From the NCBI RefSeq assembly GCF_002735705.1, contig NZ_PDZL01000001.1, positions 310,001-374,000 on the forward strand: 64,000 nucleotides of DNA, given 5' to 3'. The notes below the pieces were generated by a model, which saw nothing but the letters and a program-made list of their open reading frames with translations, ran no database searches and was not told the origin of the DNA. The DNA comes from Janthinobacterium sp. BJB426. GTDB lineage: Bacteria > Pseudomonadota > Gammaproteobacteria > Burkholderiales > Burkholderiaceae_D. Below are positions 53,795-63,426 of this stretch, one piece after another (position 1 is the first letter of the stretch; every line of letters starts with the position of its first letter). Position numbers and translations under genes: made by a program.

Positions 53795-55485
53795 CTACGG
53801 CGGCGCTGCGGCGTCGTGTTTGCGCCGGGCAAGGCGGACTTGCCGCGCAACGGGCTGTGCAGTGCGCGCCGCTCCGGCTGCGTACTCGCCGGATGCTGGA
53901 ATGCTTCTTCTTCGGTGTGGCCGCTCGGCGCGGCGGGGCGCTGGTCCAGGGTAAAGACGCTGACTGCCGCCGACAATTTGACGGCCTGGTCCTGCAAACT
54001 GGCCGCCGCTGCCGCCGCCTGCTCCACCAGGGCCGCATTTTGCTGGGTGACATCATCCATTTGCGTGACGGCCTGATTCACTTCCGTGATGCCGGACGCC
54101 TGCTCCGCGCTGGCCTGTTTCACGCGCTGGATGATTTCATTGACTTGCTGCACCGAAGCCACGATGGCGCCCATGCTGTCGCCCGCTTGCTGCACGGCCA
54201 CGCTGCCGCCATCGATGGTGGTCACCGAGGTGGCGATCAGGGTCTTGATTTCCTTGGCCGCCTGCGCCGAGCGCTGCGCCAGGGTGCGCACTTCGGATGC
54301 CACCACGGCAAAGCCGCGGCCTTGTTCGCCCGCGCGCGCCGCTTCCACCGCCGCGTTTAGCGCGAGGATATTGGTCTGGAAGGAAATGCCGTCGATCACG
54401 CCGATAATATCCACGATCTGACGCGAATTGGCGCGTATTGTCGCCATCGTCGTCACCGCCTGCTGCATCGACGCGCCCCCTTGCACGGCCAGGGTGGAGG
54501 CTTGCCCCGCCAGCTCGCAGGCCAGCTGGGCATTGTCGGCGTTGTCATTGACGGCTTGCGTCAGCGCTTCCATGGCGCTTGACGTTTCTTCCAGTGAACT
54601 GGCCTGCATTTCCGTGCGCGCCGATAAATCCAGGTTGCCGGTGGCAATTTCGTGCGAGGCCGTGTCGATCGATTGCACGGCGCCCATGATGGTGCGCAAG
54701 GTCTGGTTCAGGTGGGCAATGGTCTGGTCCAGCACGCGCGAGGTGGCGGCGATTTCGTCATTGCCCTGTTTGGGCGCGCCGGCCGTCAGCTTGCCCGCCG
54801 CCAGGTCTTGCACGGCGTCGGCGATGCTGCGGATTTCCACCAGCATGGCGCGGCGCACCAGCATGGTCACCACGATGGAGACGAGGATAGACAGCAGGAC
54901 CGTCAGCAGCATGCTCCAGCCCAGGGTGCGAAACTCGGCGCTGGCCGTCGCATGGGCCTGGCTGCTGAGCGTTGTTTCCAGGGCCGACAGTTGCGCCAGC
55001 TGCGTATTGAACTGGCCGAATTGGGTTTCCGCCTTGAGCATGGAATTGGTGGCGATCGACTGGTCCATCTGCGCCATTTCCATGGTTTCCAGCACGGCCT
55101 TGCGATAGCCGGCCAGCGCCGCGATGGCCGCATCGACCAAAGTGCGCTCGGCGCCCGTGGCTGTGGCGCGCAGCGTGGTCAGCTGGGTGCCGATGGCCGC
55201 GTGGCGCTCCTTGATCTGTTGTTCAAGTGCATCGAGGCGGGCCTTGGCGAAGCTGCCATTCGTCCACGACAGCAACTGGTACATATTGCCATGCACCTGC
55301 CTGGCCTCGCCGAGTACGTCGGCGGCCGCCTTCAAATGCGTGATGCGCACCCGCACCATGTTTTCCAGCGAGGCATTTTGCCGCACCATGCCATACCAGG
55401 CGCCGGTCGAGCTGAGTATCAGCAGCAGCAAGACCAGGGTGGGCGCCAGCAATAATTTTGGTCCGATGCGTAAGTGATTGAGCAT
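53791..55485 (-). CDS. Methyl-accepting chemotaxis protein
   Basis: 564 residues. A transmembrane helix (about 8-32), a periplasmic four-helix-bundle ligand domain, a second helix (about 190-212), a HAMP domain (about 212-265) and the cytoplasmic signalling domain with the conserved hairpin tip ([41 protein letters not shown]). A polar C-terminal tail follows. It controls CheA activity in response to ligands. The next gene upstream is a secreted single-Cache protein, which may supply or bind its signal. Confidence 0.95.
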   Translation of the reverse strand: MLNHLRIGPKLLLAPTLVLLLLILSSTGAWYGMVRQNASLENMVRVRITHLKAAADVLGEARQVHGNMYQLLSWTNGSFAKARLDALEQQIKERHAAIGTQLTTLRATATGAERTLVDAAIAALAGYRKAVLETMEMAQMDQSIATNSMLKAETQFGQFNTQLAQLSALETTLSSQAHATASAEFRTLGWSMLLTVLLSILVSIVVTMLVRRAMLVEIRSIADAVQDLAAGKLTAGAPKQGNDEIAATSRVLDQTIAHLNQTLRTIMGAVQSIDTASHEIATGNLDLSARTEMQASSLEETSSAMEALTQAVNDNADNAQLACELAGQASTLAVQGGASMQQAVTTMATIRANSRQIVDIIGVIDGISFQTNILALNAAVEAARAGEQGRGFAVVASEVRTLAQRSAQAAKEIKTLIATSVTTIDGGSVAVQQAGDSMGAIVASVQQVNEIIQRVKQASAEQASGITEVNQAVTQMDDVTQQNAALVEQAAAAAASLQDQAVKLSAAVSVFTLDQRPAAPSGHTEEEAFQHPASTQPERRALHSPLRGKSALPGANTTPQRRRS

Positions 55486-55551
55486 GCTTGACTCCCGGCT
55501 ATGGCTGTTCCAGGCGCAGGCGGCGCACGGCGTGCGTGCGCCGCCCCTGCC

Positions 55552-56010
55552 TTATTTTTTATAGATCCCCGCTTCCAGCACTACATCGTTGACGCGCAGG
55601 ATGTACGTGGTCTTCGGCTCGATCTTGCCGCTGGTGGGATTCTTGTACTGGTAATCGACCCAGCCCTTGCCCTGCTTTTGCGCCAGCTCAATGATTTCAC
55701 GGCGATATTTCTTGCCATTCGCGTCGGGCACATCCGTCAAATCCTTGCCCACGATGGAAGGATTGATGGGGTGGGCCAGCACGATACCCGTCTTGATGTC
55801 GCGCATGTCCACGTATAGCGAGCCCTGCACGAAGTCCGGGTCTTTCGCCGTGATTTTCTTCATCATTTCTTCCTTGCCATGCGCCTTCATGAAGGCGGCG
55901 CCCCGTTCGGCCATGGCGATGGCGTCTTTTTCCGTTGGTTCGACGGCGGCGCTGACGTTGCCACCGGCAAATGCCAGGCACAGCAGGCTACCCGTGAATA
56001 AGCGTTTCAT
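55552..56010 (-). CDS. Secreted single-Cache domain protein
   Basis: 152 residues from ATG 56010 (AAGGAG five bases upstream). Signal peptide MKRLFTGSLLCLAFAGGNVSA, then a Cache-type domain with VQGSLYVDMRDIKTGIVLAHPINPSIVGKDLTDVPDANGKKY and GWVDYQYKNPTSGKIEPKTTYI. Such soluble Cache proteins bind small ligands in the periplasm. It lies 66 bases upstream of the MCP gene on the same strand, so the pair probably forms a chemosensory unit. Confidence 0.88.
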   Translation of the reverse strand: MKRLFTGSLLCLAFAGGNVSAAVEPTEKDAIAMAERGAAFMKAHGKEEMMKKITAKDPDFVQGSLYVDMRDIKTGIVLAHPINPSIVGKDLTDVPDANGKKYRREIIELAQKQGKGWVDYQYKNPTSGKIEPKTTYILRVNDVVLEAGIYKK

Positions 56011-56290
56011 GAAAGCTCCTTGTGATATCGAGGGATGTGTTGCCAAGCCGTAATTTACGTCGCAGACGCTTTCCTCAAATTGCGATGGAACAAACTAAGG
56101 TGTTGCTTGTAGGCAGCATGCAACGTATCGACGGCTTGTTGATATGTAGCAATTTGGTTCCAAACAGCAAGAACTATGATGACTTTCACAGCATGCCGAG
56201 GTGACGTGGCATGGGAGGAAGAGGCTGGAATTGGCCGATATGGGGCTGGTTTCATGCAAGTTATCGTTATTTCCAGGCAAGGAGCCGACC

Positions 56291-57655
56291 GTGTCCGCAC
56301 TCATTACCGAGCCGTTTCCACCCAAGTTCAAGCCGTATACGCGGCAAACCATACAACAGGCGCGGCAGTGGGAATGGCTGCCGGAAGAGCAGCGCGAAGC
56401 CGTGCAAGTGGTGTCGCACGTCTTGCCGTTCCGCACCAATGCCTATGTGCTCGATCAGCTGATCGACTGGAACAATATTCCTGACGACCCCATCTACCGC
56501 CTCGTCTTTCCCCACCGCGACATGCTGCCGCCCGAGCAGTACGCGCACTTGCGCGACCTGGTGCTGGTGCAGCGGGACAAGGCCGCTATTGATGCCTATG
56601 TGCATGGCTTGCGCCTGGGCATGAATCCCCACCCGGCCGGCCAGATGACGCATAACGTGCCGAAGGTTAACGATGCGCCCGTGCGCGGCTTGCAGCATAA
56701 ATATGCGCAGACGGTGCTGTTTTTTCCCAGCGCGGGACAGACGTGCCACGCGTATTGCACCTTCTGCTTCCGCTGGCCCCAGTTCGTCGGCATGGACGAC
56801 ATGAAGTTCGATGCGCGCGAGTCGCATGAGCTGGCCGCCTACCTGAAACTGCATCCGGAAGTGACGGACGTGCTGATCACGGGCGGCGACCCGATGATCA
56901 TGAATACGCGGCAACTGGCTGCCTACCTGGAACCGCTGCTGGCGCCGGGCCTGGAGCACATCCAGAACATTCGTATCGGCACCAAGGCGGTGGCGTATTG
57001 GCCGCAGCGTTTTGTCTCCGACCGCGATGCGGATGACCTGATGCGCCTGTTCGAGCGCATCGTCAAGGCGGGCAAGAACCTGGCCGTGATGGGCCATTAC
57101 AGCCATACCGTCGAGCTGCGCCAGGACATAGCCCAGCAAGCCGTGAAACGCATCGTTTCCACGGGCGCCACCCTGCGCATGCAGGGGCCGCTGATCCGCC
57201 ACATCAATGAAGACCCGGCAAGCTGGGCCGAGCTGTGGCAGACGGGCACGCGCCTGGGAGCGGTTCCGTATTACATGTTTGTCGAGCGCGACACGGGGCC
57301 GCGCGGTTATTTCGAGTTGCCTCTGGCGAAGGCGCACGAGATTTTCCAGGCCGCCTACCAGATGGTGTCCGGCCTGTCGCGCACGGTGCGCGGGCCTTCC
57401 ATGAGCGCCTTTCCCGGCAAGATCGTGATCGACGGTATCGTCACCATCCACGGTGAAAAACTGTTTGCCCTACAATTTTTGCAGGCGCGCAATCCGGACT
57501 GGGTGCGCCGGCCGTTTTATGCCAAGTTCGATGCGGAAGCGACGTGGATGGATGATTTGAAGCCGGCCTTTGGGCAGGAGAAATTCTTTTTTGAAACGGA
57601 TGATCCCGTGCCGCAGGTGCCGCATAAAATCATCCGCCTGGCACAGGCCGCCTGA
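56291..57655 (+). CDS. KamA-family radical SAM protein (lysine 2,3-aminomutase-like)
   Basis: 454 residues from GTG 56291 (AAGGAG six bases upstream). The cluster motif is CHAYCTFCFRW (CX3CX2C), followed by DVLITGGDPMIM and the barrel of the lysine aminomutase family. The PLP-binding lysine of KamA corresponds to MSAFPGKIVIDG near the end. The sequence is well diverged from classic lysine 2,3-aminomutase and could act on a different amino acid or not use PLP. The gene is followed after 2 bases by an MFS transporter gene. Confidence 0.82.
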   Translation: MSALITEPFPPKFKPYTRQTIQQARQWEWLPEEQREAVQVVSHVLPFRTNAYVLDQLIDWNNIPDDPIYRLVFPHRDMLPPEQYAHLRDLVLVQRDKAAIDAYVHGLRLGMNPHPAGQMTHNVPKVNDAPVRGLQHKYAQTVLFFPSAGQTCHAYCTFCFRWPQFVGMDDMKFDARESHELAAYLKLHPEVTDVLITGGDPMIMNTRQLAAYLEPLLAPGLEHIQNIRIGTKAVAYWPQRFVSDRDADDLMRLFERIVKAGKNLAVMGHYSHTVELRQDIAQQAVKRIVSTGATLRMQGPLIRHINEDPASWAELWQTGTRLGAVPYYMFVERDTGPRGYFELPLAKAHEIFQAAYQMVSGLSRTVRGPSMSAFPGKIVIDGIVTIHGEKLFALQFLQARNPDWVRRPFYAKFDAEATWMDDLKPAFGQEKFFFETDDPVPQVPHKIIRLAQAA

Positions 57656-57657
57656 GC

Positions 57658-58998
57658 ATGTACGGCCACGGTGCGCCTGCCCGCTCCGGCGTGGCCGTGT
57701 TTTGCCTCGTGTTCCTGCCGTTTGCGCTCGGGCATTATCTGTCGTGCCTGCTGCGCGGTGTGAATGCCGTGCTGACGGCCGAGTTGCTGGGCGCCATCGC
57801 TCTGACGCCAGCCCAGCTGGGCCTGCTGACCAGCGCCTTTTTTCTCGCCTTTGCACTGGTGCAACTGCCGGTCGGCATGGCGCTCGACCGCTACGGTCCC
57901 CGCACGGTGCAACTGTGGCTGCTGGCGCTGGCGGCGCTGGGCGTGTGGCTGTTCAGCCGGGGCCACAGCTTTGCCGAGCTGATGTGGGCGCGCGCCTTGA
58001 TGGGAGCGGGCCTGGGCGGCTGTTTCATGGCTGCCGTGAAAGCGGTCTCGTGCGCCATCGCGCCAGCTCGCCTGCCTTCCGTGCATGGCTACCTGATCGC
58101 CGTGGGCGGCCTGGGTGCGGCGACGGCCACCATGCCCGTCAAGCTGGCCCTGCACTACACGGACTGGCGCGGCGTGTTCCTGGCGCTGGCGCTGGCGGCG
58201 CTGTTCATCGGCTTGCTGATCCGCCTGCTGTCGCCGGCCATGCCCGCGCCCGCCGTAACCATGAGCAAGGTCAGCGTGTGGAGTGTCTATCGTGACCCGG
58301 CCTTTCGCCGCACCATCGCGCTGATCCTGCTGCCGCACACGGTGTTCTTTGGCGTGCAGGGTTTATGGATAGGGCGCTGGCTGGCCGACGTGGGCGGCAT
58401 GTCCGATGACAACGTGGCGTATTTGTTGTACCTGGGTATGGCGGCCGTCATCTTCGGCGCCATCGGCATGGGCATGCTGACGGAGTGGGCGGGGCGACGT
58501 GCGATTGAACCCATGCAAGTGGCGGGCGTGGGCATCGTCCTGTTTGTCGCCGTGCAAGTGGCGATGGCGTGCAACGTGGCGCTCAGCCTGCCGTTGCTGT
58601 CCGTGCTGTTTACCTTGCTGGGCACGGTGACGGGGCTCGAGTATGCGATCGTTGCGCAAAGCATGCCGGCCAGCTTGACGGGCAGGGCGGCCACCTGCCT
58701 CAATCTGCTCATTTTCACGGGCGCCTTCCTGGTGCAGGCGGGTTTTGGCCTGATCCTCGGCTGCTGGCCCCTGAACAGCCAGCAGCAGTATCCGCCGCAG
58801 GCGTATCAGGCGGCGTTTGGCGTGCTGGCGGCCTTGCAATTGCCGGGACTTGCGATGTTTTTCATTCACAGCTACAGGCGTGCCGGGCCATCCGGTAAAA
58901 TGGCAGCCTGCACAGCGGCAATGATCAACTCCAAGGAAGACTATGAAACTCGTTCGTTATGGACGTCCAGGCAAGGAAAAACCGGGCCTGATCGATGA
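57658..58998 (+). CDS. MFS transporter
   Basis: 446 residues with twelve hydrophobic segments. The first MFS loop motif is LPVGMALDRYGPRTVQL (G-x3-D-R-x-G-x-R). It starts 2 bases after the KamA-like gene and is surely in its operon, so it may move the substrate or product of that enzyme. Its C-terminal tail overlaps the next gene by 56 bases in another frame, and the last 20 residues after SYRRAGPSGK have no MFS character. Confidence 0.85.
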   Translation: MYGHGAPARSGVAVFCLVFLPFALGHYLSCLLRGVNAVLTAELLGAIALTPAQLGLLTSAFFLAFALVQLPVGMALDRYGPRTVQLWLLALAALGVWLFSRGHSFAELMWARALMGAGLGGCFMAAVKAVSCAIAPARLPSVHGYLIAVGGLGAATATMPVKLALHYTDWRGVFLALALAALFIGLLIRLLSPAMPAPAVTMSKVSVWSVYRDPAFRRTIALILLPHTVFFGVQGLWIGRWLADVGGMSDDNVAYLLYLGMAAVIFGAIGMGMLTEWAGRRAIEPMQVAGVGIVLFVAVQVAMACNVALSLPLLSVLFTLLGTVTGLEYAIVAQSMPASLTGRAATCLNLLIFTGAFLVQAGFGLILGCWPLNSQQQYPPQAYQAAFGVLAALQLPGLAMFFIHSYRRAGPSGKMAACTAAMINSKEDYETRSLWTSRQGKTGPDR

Positions 58999-59791
58999 AG
59001 AAGGCAAACTGCGCGACCTGTCTGGCGTGGTCCAGGATATTGACGGTGCGCAACTGTCCGACAAGGCCCTGCGCAAGCTGGCCAAGCTCGACGAAAAGAC
59101 CTTGCCTTTGGTGCGCGGCAATCCACGCTTCGGCGTGCCGCTGGCGAAAGTCGGCAAGTTCATCGGCATCGGCCTCAATTACGCGGATCACGCGGCCGAG
59201 TCCGGCATGCCGATCCCGGCCGAACCGATCGTGTTCATGAAGGCCATTACTTGCCTGAATGGCCCGGACGACAATGTCGTGTTGCCAAAAGGCTCGAAAA
59301 AGACGGATTGGGAAGTGGAGCTGGGCGTGATCATCGGCACGCGTGCGCAATACGTGAGCGAAGAGGACGCCCTGAAATACGTAGCCGGTTACTGCGTGGT
59401 CAACGATATCTCCGAGCGCTCGTTCCAGCTGGAGCGGGGCGGTCAATGGGATAAAGGCAAGGGCTGCGACACCTTCGGCCCCATCGGCCCGTGGCTGGTG
59501 ACGCGCGATGAAGTCATCGATGAGCAGGATCTGGACCTGTACCTGGAAGTCAATGGCAAGCGCATGCAGACTGGCAATACGCAAACCATGATCTTCACGG
59601 TGGCGCAGATCGTCAGCTACCTGTCGAAATTCATGACCCTGGAACCGGGCGACGTCATCGCCACGGGCACGCCGCCGGGCGTAGGCCAGGGCCGCAAGCC
59701 GCAGCGTTTCCTCAAAAAAGGCGACAGCATGCGCCTGGGCATCCCCGGCCTGGGCGAACAGCAGCAGGACGTGGTCGCCTGGACTGCCTGA
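58943..59791 (+). CDS. Fumarylacetoacetate hydrolase family protein
   Basis: 282 residues. The metal-binding pattern is seen as FIGIGLNYADHAAESG, then DWEVELGVIIGT with the acidic E-x-E ligands, and the catalytic region DVIATGTPPGVGQGRKP. The family includes ureidoglycolate lyase, 2,4-diketo-3-deoxy-sugar acid hydrolases and oxaloacetate decarboxylases, which cleave C-C bonds or decarboxylate. The substrate is not known. The stop overlaps the start of the carboxymuconolactone decarboxylase-like gene (TGATG), so the two act together, most likely in aromatic or sugar acid catabolism. Confidence 0.9.
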   Translation: MKLVRYGRPGKEKPGLIDEEGKLRDLSGVVQDIDGAQLSDKALRKLAKLDEKTLPLVRGNPRFGVPLAKVGKFIGIGLNYADHAAESGMPIPAEPIVFMKAITCLNGPDDNVVLPKGSKKTDWEVELGVIIGTRAQYVSEEDALKYVAGYCVVNDISERSFQLERGGQWDKGKGCDTFGPIGPWLVTRDEVIDEQDLDLYLEVNGKRMQTGNTQTMIFTVAQIVSYLSKFMTLEPGDVIATGTPPGVGQGRKPQRFLKKGDSMRLGIPGLGEQQQDVVAWTA

Positions 59792-60357
59792 TGGCCGGTA
59801 GCGATATCGACCGTTTGCCGCCGCTGCCTTTGGCGCAGCTCGACGCCCAGCAGCGCGCAGCTGCGCAAGCCATCATCGACGGTCCGCGCGGGGCGCTGTA
59901 CGGCCCCTTCGTGCCGCTGATCCGCAGCCCCGAACTGATGGAAACGGCGCAGCGCATGGGCGAGTATTTGCGCTACCGCAGCGCCATCGGCACGCGGTTG
60001 TCGGAACTGGCGATCCTCGTGACGGCGCGCCAGTGGGACCAGCAAGTCGAGTGGGCCATACACGCGCCGCTGGCCGTGCAGAACGGCATCGCGCAAGCGG
60101 CCATGGACGCCATTGCTGAACGGCGCTTGCCGCCTGCCCTGAAGGAAGATGAGCAAGCCGTGCACGACTTTTGCATCGAGTTGCAGCAGAACAAGCGCGT
60201 CAGCGATGCCACGTATGCGCGGGCGCTGGCGCTGTTTGGCGAGCACGGCGTGGTCGACTTGATGGGCATCAATGGCTATTACACCTTCCTGGCCATGGTG
60301 ATGAATGGCGCGCAGACGGCCGTGCCGGCCTTGGGTGTGCCGCCCATGCCCGCCTGA
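59791..60357 (+). CDS. Carboxymuconolactone decarboxylase family protein
   Basis: 188 residues. The family region runs from LSELAILVTARQWDQQVEWAIHAPLAVQNGI, where the W-E-x-x-H pattern gives the metal-free active-site histidine typical of PcaC-like members. The rest is helical with a final MGINGYYTFLAMVMNG. The AhpD-type CxxC redox motif is absent, so a peroxidase role is unlikely. It is translationally coupled to the FAH gene. Confidence 0.85.
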   Translation: MAGSDIDRLPPLPLAQLDAQQRAAAQAIIDGPRGALYGPFVPLIRSPELMETAQRMGEYLRYRSAIGTRLSELAILVTARQWDQQVEWAIHAPLAVQNGIAQAAMDAIAERRLPPALKEDEQAVHDFCIELQQNKRVSDATYARALALFGEHGVVDLMGINGYYTFLAMVMNGAQTAVPALGVPPMPA

Positions 60358-60451
60358 TTCGAGGGCTTATTCGGCAAAGATGGACAAAGTGTAATGAAGT
60401 TGCAATTATTCAATATATAATTTTACTTCCCTTCCATTGCCAACAAGCTCA

Positions 60452-61999
60452 ATGAAAACTCGTCCGTGCTTCACCCTGATGGGCCGCGCCTTGCTAGTGT
60501 TGGTCCTTGGTCCCTTGATGACGGTGCGTGCGCTGGCCGCCGAGACGGCCGCCAGCGCCAGTGCTTCCGCCCTGGAAAACTCCGTCGTCAAGGTGTTTTC
60601 CACCCTGCGCGGGCCGGACCCGTACAAGCCGTGGAGCAAGGCGGCGCCGCAAGAGGTGACGGGTTCCGGCGTCGTCATCGAAGGCCGCCGCATCCTCACC
60701 AATGCGCACGTGGTCGGCTATGCCAGTCAGGTGCAGATCCAGGCCAATGGCGCCGGCGACAAGATCCCTGCGACCGTGCTGGCCATCTCGCGTGGCATGG
60801 ACCTGGCCTTGCTGAAAATCGACGACGACAGTTTTTTTTCCAGCCACAAAGCCGTGCCGCGCGCCAATGTCTTGCCGGACGTGCGCGATGCCGTGCTGGC
60901 ATATGGCTATCCGACGGGCGGCACGTCCTTGTCGATCACCAAGGGCATCGTTTCGCGCATCGAATTCGTGCGCTACAACTTTCCTGTCTCCGGCCTGCGC
61001 ATCCAGATCGATGCGGCCATCAACCCGGGCAATAGCGGCGGCCCCGTGATTGCCGGCGACAAGATGATCGGCCTGGCCTTTGCCGGCATGCTCAATGCGC
61101 AAAACATTGGCTACATCATCCCCAACGAGGAAATCGAGCTGTTCCTGCGCGACCAAGACAGTGGCGCGCCCAAGGGCAAGCCGGCCATGCGCGACGTGAC
61201 GCAAACGCTGGAAAACCCCGCGCTGCGCACCTATCTGAAGCTGGCCAAGGGCGTCGAGGGCGCCGTCGTGATGTCGCCGGCCAGCAAGGATGCGGCCTAT
61301 CCGCTCAAGGAGTGGGATGTCATCACGCATATCGGCGAATTTCCCATTGACAATCAGGGCATGGTCAAGCTGAACGCCAACAGCCGCGTGAGCTTCCAGT
61401 ACCGGGTGCAGCAGCTGGCGAAAGATGGCGAATTGCCGCTGACGGTGGTGCGCCAGGGCGCGCCCCTGAAAATCAAGGTGCCCGTCTCGGCCGCGCATCC
61501 GATGCTGATCGCCGGCCTGCAGGGCAATTACCCATCCTATTTCATCTTCGGCCCCATGGTGTTTTCACGCGCCACCACGGAATTCATGGCGGCGCCAAAT
61601 GGCAATCCAGCAATCTTGGGCGGCATGGCGTTTGCCGGCAATCCGCTGGCCACGCGGCGCGGCGATGCGCCCGACAGCGAACGCGAAGAGCTGGTGGTGA
61701 TCGCCGCGCCGTTCTTCCCGCACAAGCTGATGAATGGCTACAGCACCCGTTTCTTCTCGGTCGTCGATTCCGTCAATGGCGTGCGCGTGCGCAGCCTGGC
61801 GCACCTGGTGGCCTTGCTGCGCGACCAGACGGATGAATTGCTGACGTTCCGCTTCCAGCAGCGCGATGCGGAAATGGTCGTCGTGCCCCGCAAGGACATG
61901 CTGGCAGCGACGGAATCGGTGCTGACGGACAATGGCATCCGCTCGGAAGCGTCGCCCGACATGCTGAAAATCTGGAATGAAAAAACGCCGGTAAACTGA
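60452..61999 (+). CDS. Exported trypsin-like serine protease (DegP-type)
   Basis: 515 residues from the ATG at 60452. The signal peptide is followed by the protease domain with the triad motifs TNAHVV (His), MDLALLKID (Asp) and NPGNSGGPV (Ser). Two PDZ-like regions follow (about 240-340 and 420-500). DegP/HtrA proteases degrade misfolded periplasmic proteins. The fold is a diverged form, closer to DegP-like plant and betaproteobacterial members than to DegP itself. A terminator lies just beyond the stop. Confidence 0.87.
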   Translation: MKTRPCFTLMGRALLVLVLGPLMTVRALAAETAASASASALENSVVKVFSTLRGPDPYKPWSKAAPQEVTGSGVVIEGRRILTNAHVVGYASQVQIQANGAGDKIPATVLAISRGMDLALLKIDDDSFFSSHKAVPRANVLPDVRDAVLAYGYPTGGTSLSITKGIVSRIEFVRYNFPVSGLRIQIDAAINPGNSGGPVIAGDKMIGLAFAGMLNAQNIGYIIPNEEIELFLRDQDSGAPKGKPAMRDVTQTLENPALRTYLKLAKGVEGAVVMSPASKDAAYPLKEWDVITHIGEFPIDNQGMVKLNANSRVSFQYRVQQLAKDGELPLTVVRQGAPLKIKVPVSAAHPMLIAGLQGNYPSYFIFGPMVFSRATTEFMAAPNGNPAILGGMAFAGNPLATRRGDAPDSEREELVVIAAPFFPHKLMNGYSTRFFSVVDSVNGVRVRSLAHLVALLRDQTDELLTFRFQQRDAEMVVVPRKDMLAATESVLTDNGIRSEASPDMLKIWNEKTPVN

Positions 62000-62022
62000 T
62001 CGTTCCCGGCGTTCCGCAAGAC

Positions 62023-62053
62023 AACAGGCGCGGCGCACACTGCGCCTGTTTTA
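62023..62053 (+). terminator. Intrinsic terminator of serine protease gene
   Basis: AACAGGCGC (62023-62031) pairs with GCGCCTGTT (62042-62050), then TTTACTTT. It sits 24 bases after the protease stop and ends just before the convergent esterase stop, so it may act in both directions. Confidence 0.8.
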
Positions 62054-62055
62054 CT

Positions 62056-62724
62056 TTATGCCAATACTTTTTTCAGCCACGCGCCGATGGCGTCGATCTC
62101 TTCCTGGCACAGCGAGTGCTGCATCATGTACTCGTGCCACTCCACCTTGTAACCCATGCCGGTGAGCAAGTCGCGCGACTGTTGTGCGCGGCCGATCTGC
62201 ACCACGGGGTCGGCCGTGCCGTGCGCCATGAAGATCGGCGTCTGCAGGCTTGCCGGCGTGCGTTCCGCCGCCGTCTTGTCGGCCAGGGGCAGGTAGCCGG
62301 ACAGGCACATCAGGCCGGCCAGCGGCTCCGCGTGGCGCAAGCCCGTCTGCAAGGTCATGGCGCAACCTTGCGAGAAACCGGCCAGGATGATGCGGCTGGC
62401 GGGAATGCCGCGCGCCTTTTCGCGCGCGATCAGCGCTTCGACCTGAGCCTGCGAGGCGCGCAAGCCGTTCTCATCTTCGCGGCGCACGAGGTCGCTCACG
62501 AGGATGTCGTACCAGGCGCGCATCACATAGCCGTTATTGATGGTGACGGGCATGGTGCCGGCGCTGGGGAAGATGAAGCGGATGGCGGGGCAGCCGCGCA
62601 GGTCGAGTTCTTTCACCAGGGGAACGAAGTCGTTGCCGTCGGCGCCCAAGCCATGCATCCAGATGATGGAGACGGTGGGGTTCGGTGCGCTGTCGAGTTC
62701 TATGGTTTCCAGCAAAGTGCTCAT
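62056..62724 (-). CDS. Carboxylesterase/phospholipase (alpha/beta hydrolase)
   Basis: 222 residues. The nucleophile elbow is GFSQG in ILAGFSQGCAMTLQ, the aspartate is in AHGTADPVV, and the histidine in HSLCQEEI. The N-terminal WMHGLGADGNDF contains the oxyanion HG motif. This matches the small carboxylesterase group of Pseudomonas EstB and human acyl-protein thioesterase-like enzymes. Its start overlaps the mogA stop by four bases. Confidence 0.93.
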   Translation of the reverse strand: MSTLLETIELDSAPNPTVSIIWMHGLGADGNDFVPLVKELDLRGCPAIRFIFPSAGTMPVTINNGYVMRAWYDILVSDLVRREDENGLRASQAQVEALIAREKARGIPASRIILAGFSQGCAMTLQTGLRHAEPLAGLMCLSGYLPLADKTAAERTPASLQTPIFMAHGTADPVVQIGRAQQSRDLLTGMGYKVEWHEYMMQHSLCQEEIDAIGAWLKKVLA

Positions 62725-63350
62725 GTATTTTCCTCAGGTAAAGGTTGCGCCGGACGCAGCGCCGATTTGGGACGGAAGGCCTTGCAGATGGCCGGGTCGG
62801 TTTCCATGTAAGGGCCTCCGATGAGGTCGATGCAATACGGCACGGCGGCAAAGATGCCGTTCACCAATTGATTTCCATCAACATCCTTCAAGCCTTCCAG
62901 GGTTTCCTTGATGGCTTTTGGCTGGCCCGGCAAGTTCATGATCAGGGCGGCGCGCTCCGGCGTCTCGCGGATCACGGCCACCTGGCGCGACAAAATCGCC
63001 GTCGGCACGAATTGCAGGCTGATCTGGCGCATCTGTTCGCCGAAACCGGGCATTTCCTTGGTTCCGACGCTGAGCGTGGCGTCTGGCGTCACATCGCGCC
63101 GCGCCGGTCCCGTGCCGCCCGTCGTCAGTATCAAATGGCAGTGGCTCAGGTCGACCATGTCGATCAGGGTGTTTTCAATCTGCGAGCGCTCGTCCGGGAT
63201 CAAACGTTTTTCCAGGCGGAATGGCGTGCGGATGGCGGCGGACAGCCAGCTTTCCAGGGCGGGGATGCCCAGGTCTTCATACACGCCGCCGCTGGCGCGG
63301 TCCGAGATCGACACGAGGCCGATAATCAATTCGTCTTCTATCGTGGTCAT
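62721..63350 (-). CDS. mogA: Molybdopterin adenylyltransferase
   Basis: 209 residues from ATG 63350. MogA adenylylates molybdopterin before molybdate insertion in molybdenum cofactor synthesis. It has LILTTGGTGPARRDVTPD and LPGQPKAIKETLEG, the conserved glycine-rich loops. ISDRASGG at the N-terminus binds the ribityl side. The order mogA-estB with coupled translation is unusual, as the esterase has no known molybdenum role. Confidence 0.95.
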   Translation of the reverse strand: MTTIEDELIIGLVSISDRASGGVYEDLGIPALESWLSAAIRTPFRLEKRLIPDERSQIENTLIDMVDLSHCHLILTTGGTGPARRDVTPDATLSVGTKEMPGFGEQMRQISLQFVPTAILSRQVAVIRETPERAALIMNLPGQPKAIKETLEGLKDVDGNQLVNGIFAAVPYCIDLIGGPYMETDPAICKAFRPKSALRPAQPLPEENT

Positions 63351-63370
63351 GGGGCACCTGTCTATGTCGT

Positions 63371-63397
63371 AAAAAAACCGGGCAGATCCCGGTTTTT
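63371..63397 (-). terminator. Intrinsic terminator of yjgA
   Basis: ACCGGG (63377-63382) and CCCGGT (63388-63393) form a stem with seven A residues on one side and five T residues on the other. Read on the minus strand it ends the yjgA transcript before mogA. It is symmetrical. Confidence 0.85.
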
Positions 63398-63406
63398 CGT
63401 AAATTT

Positions 63407-63421
63407 TGGGGGCAGACCCCA
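63407..63421. repeat. TGGGGGCAGACCCCA palindrome
   Basis: A 15-base near-palindrome (TGGGG ... CCCCA with centre GCAGA). It differs by one base from the arm of the repeat at 22967-23009. It lies between a terminator and a stop codon, as does that copy. Confidence 0.55.
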
Positions 63422-63426
63422 GCTGT

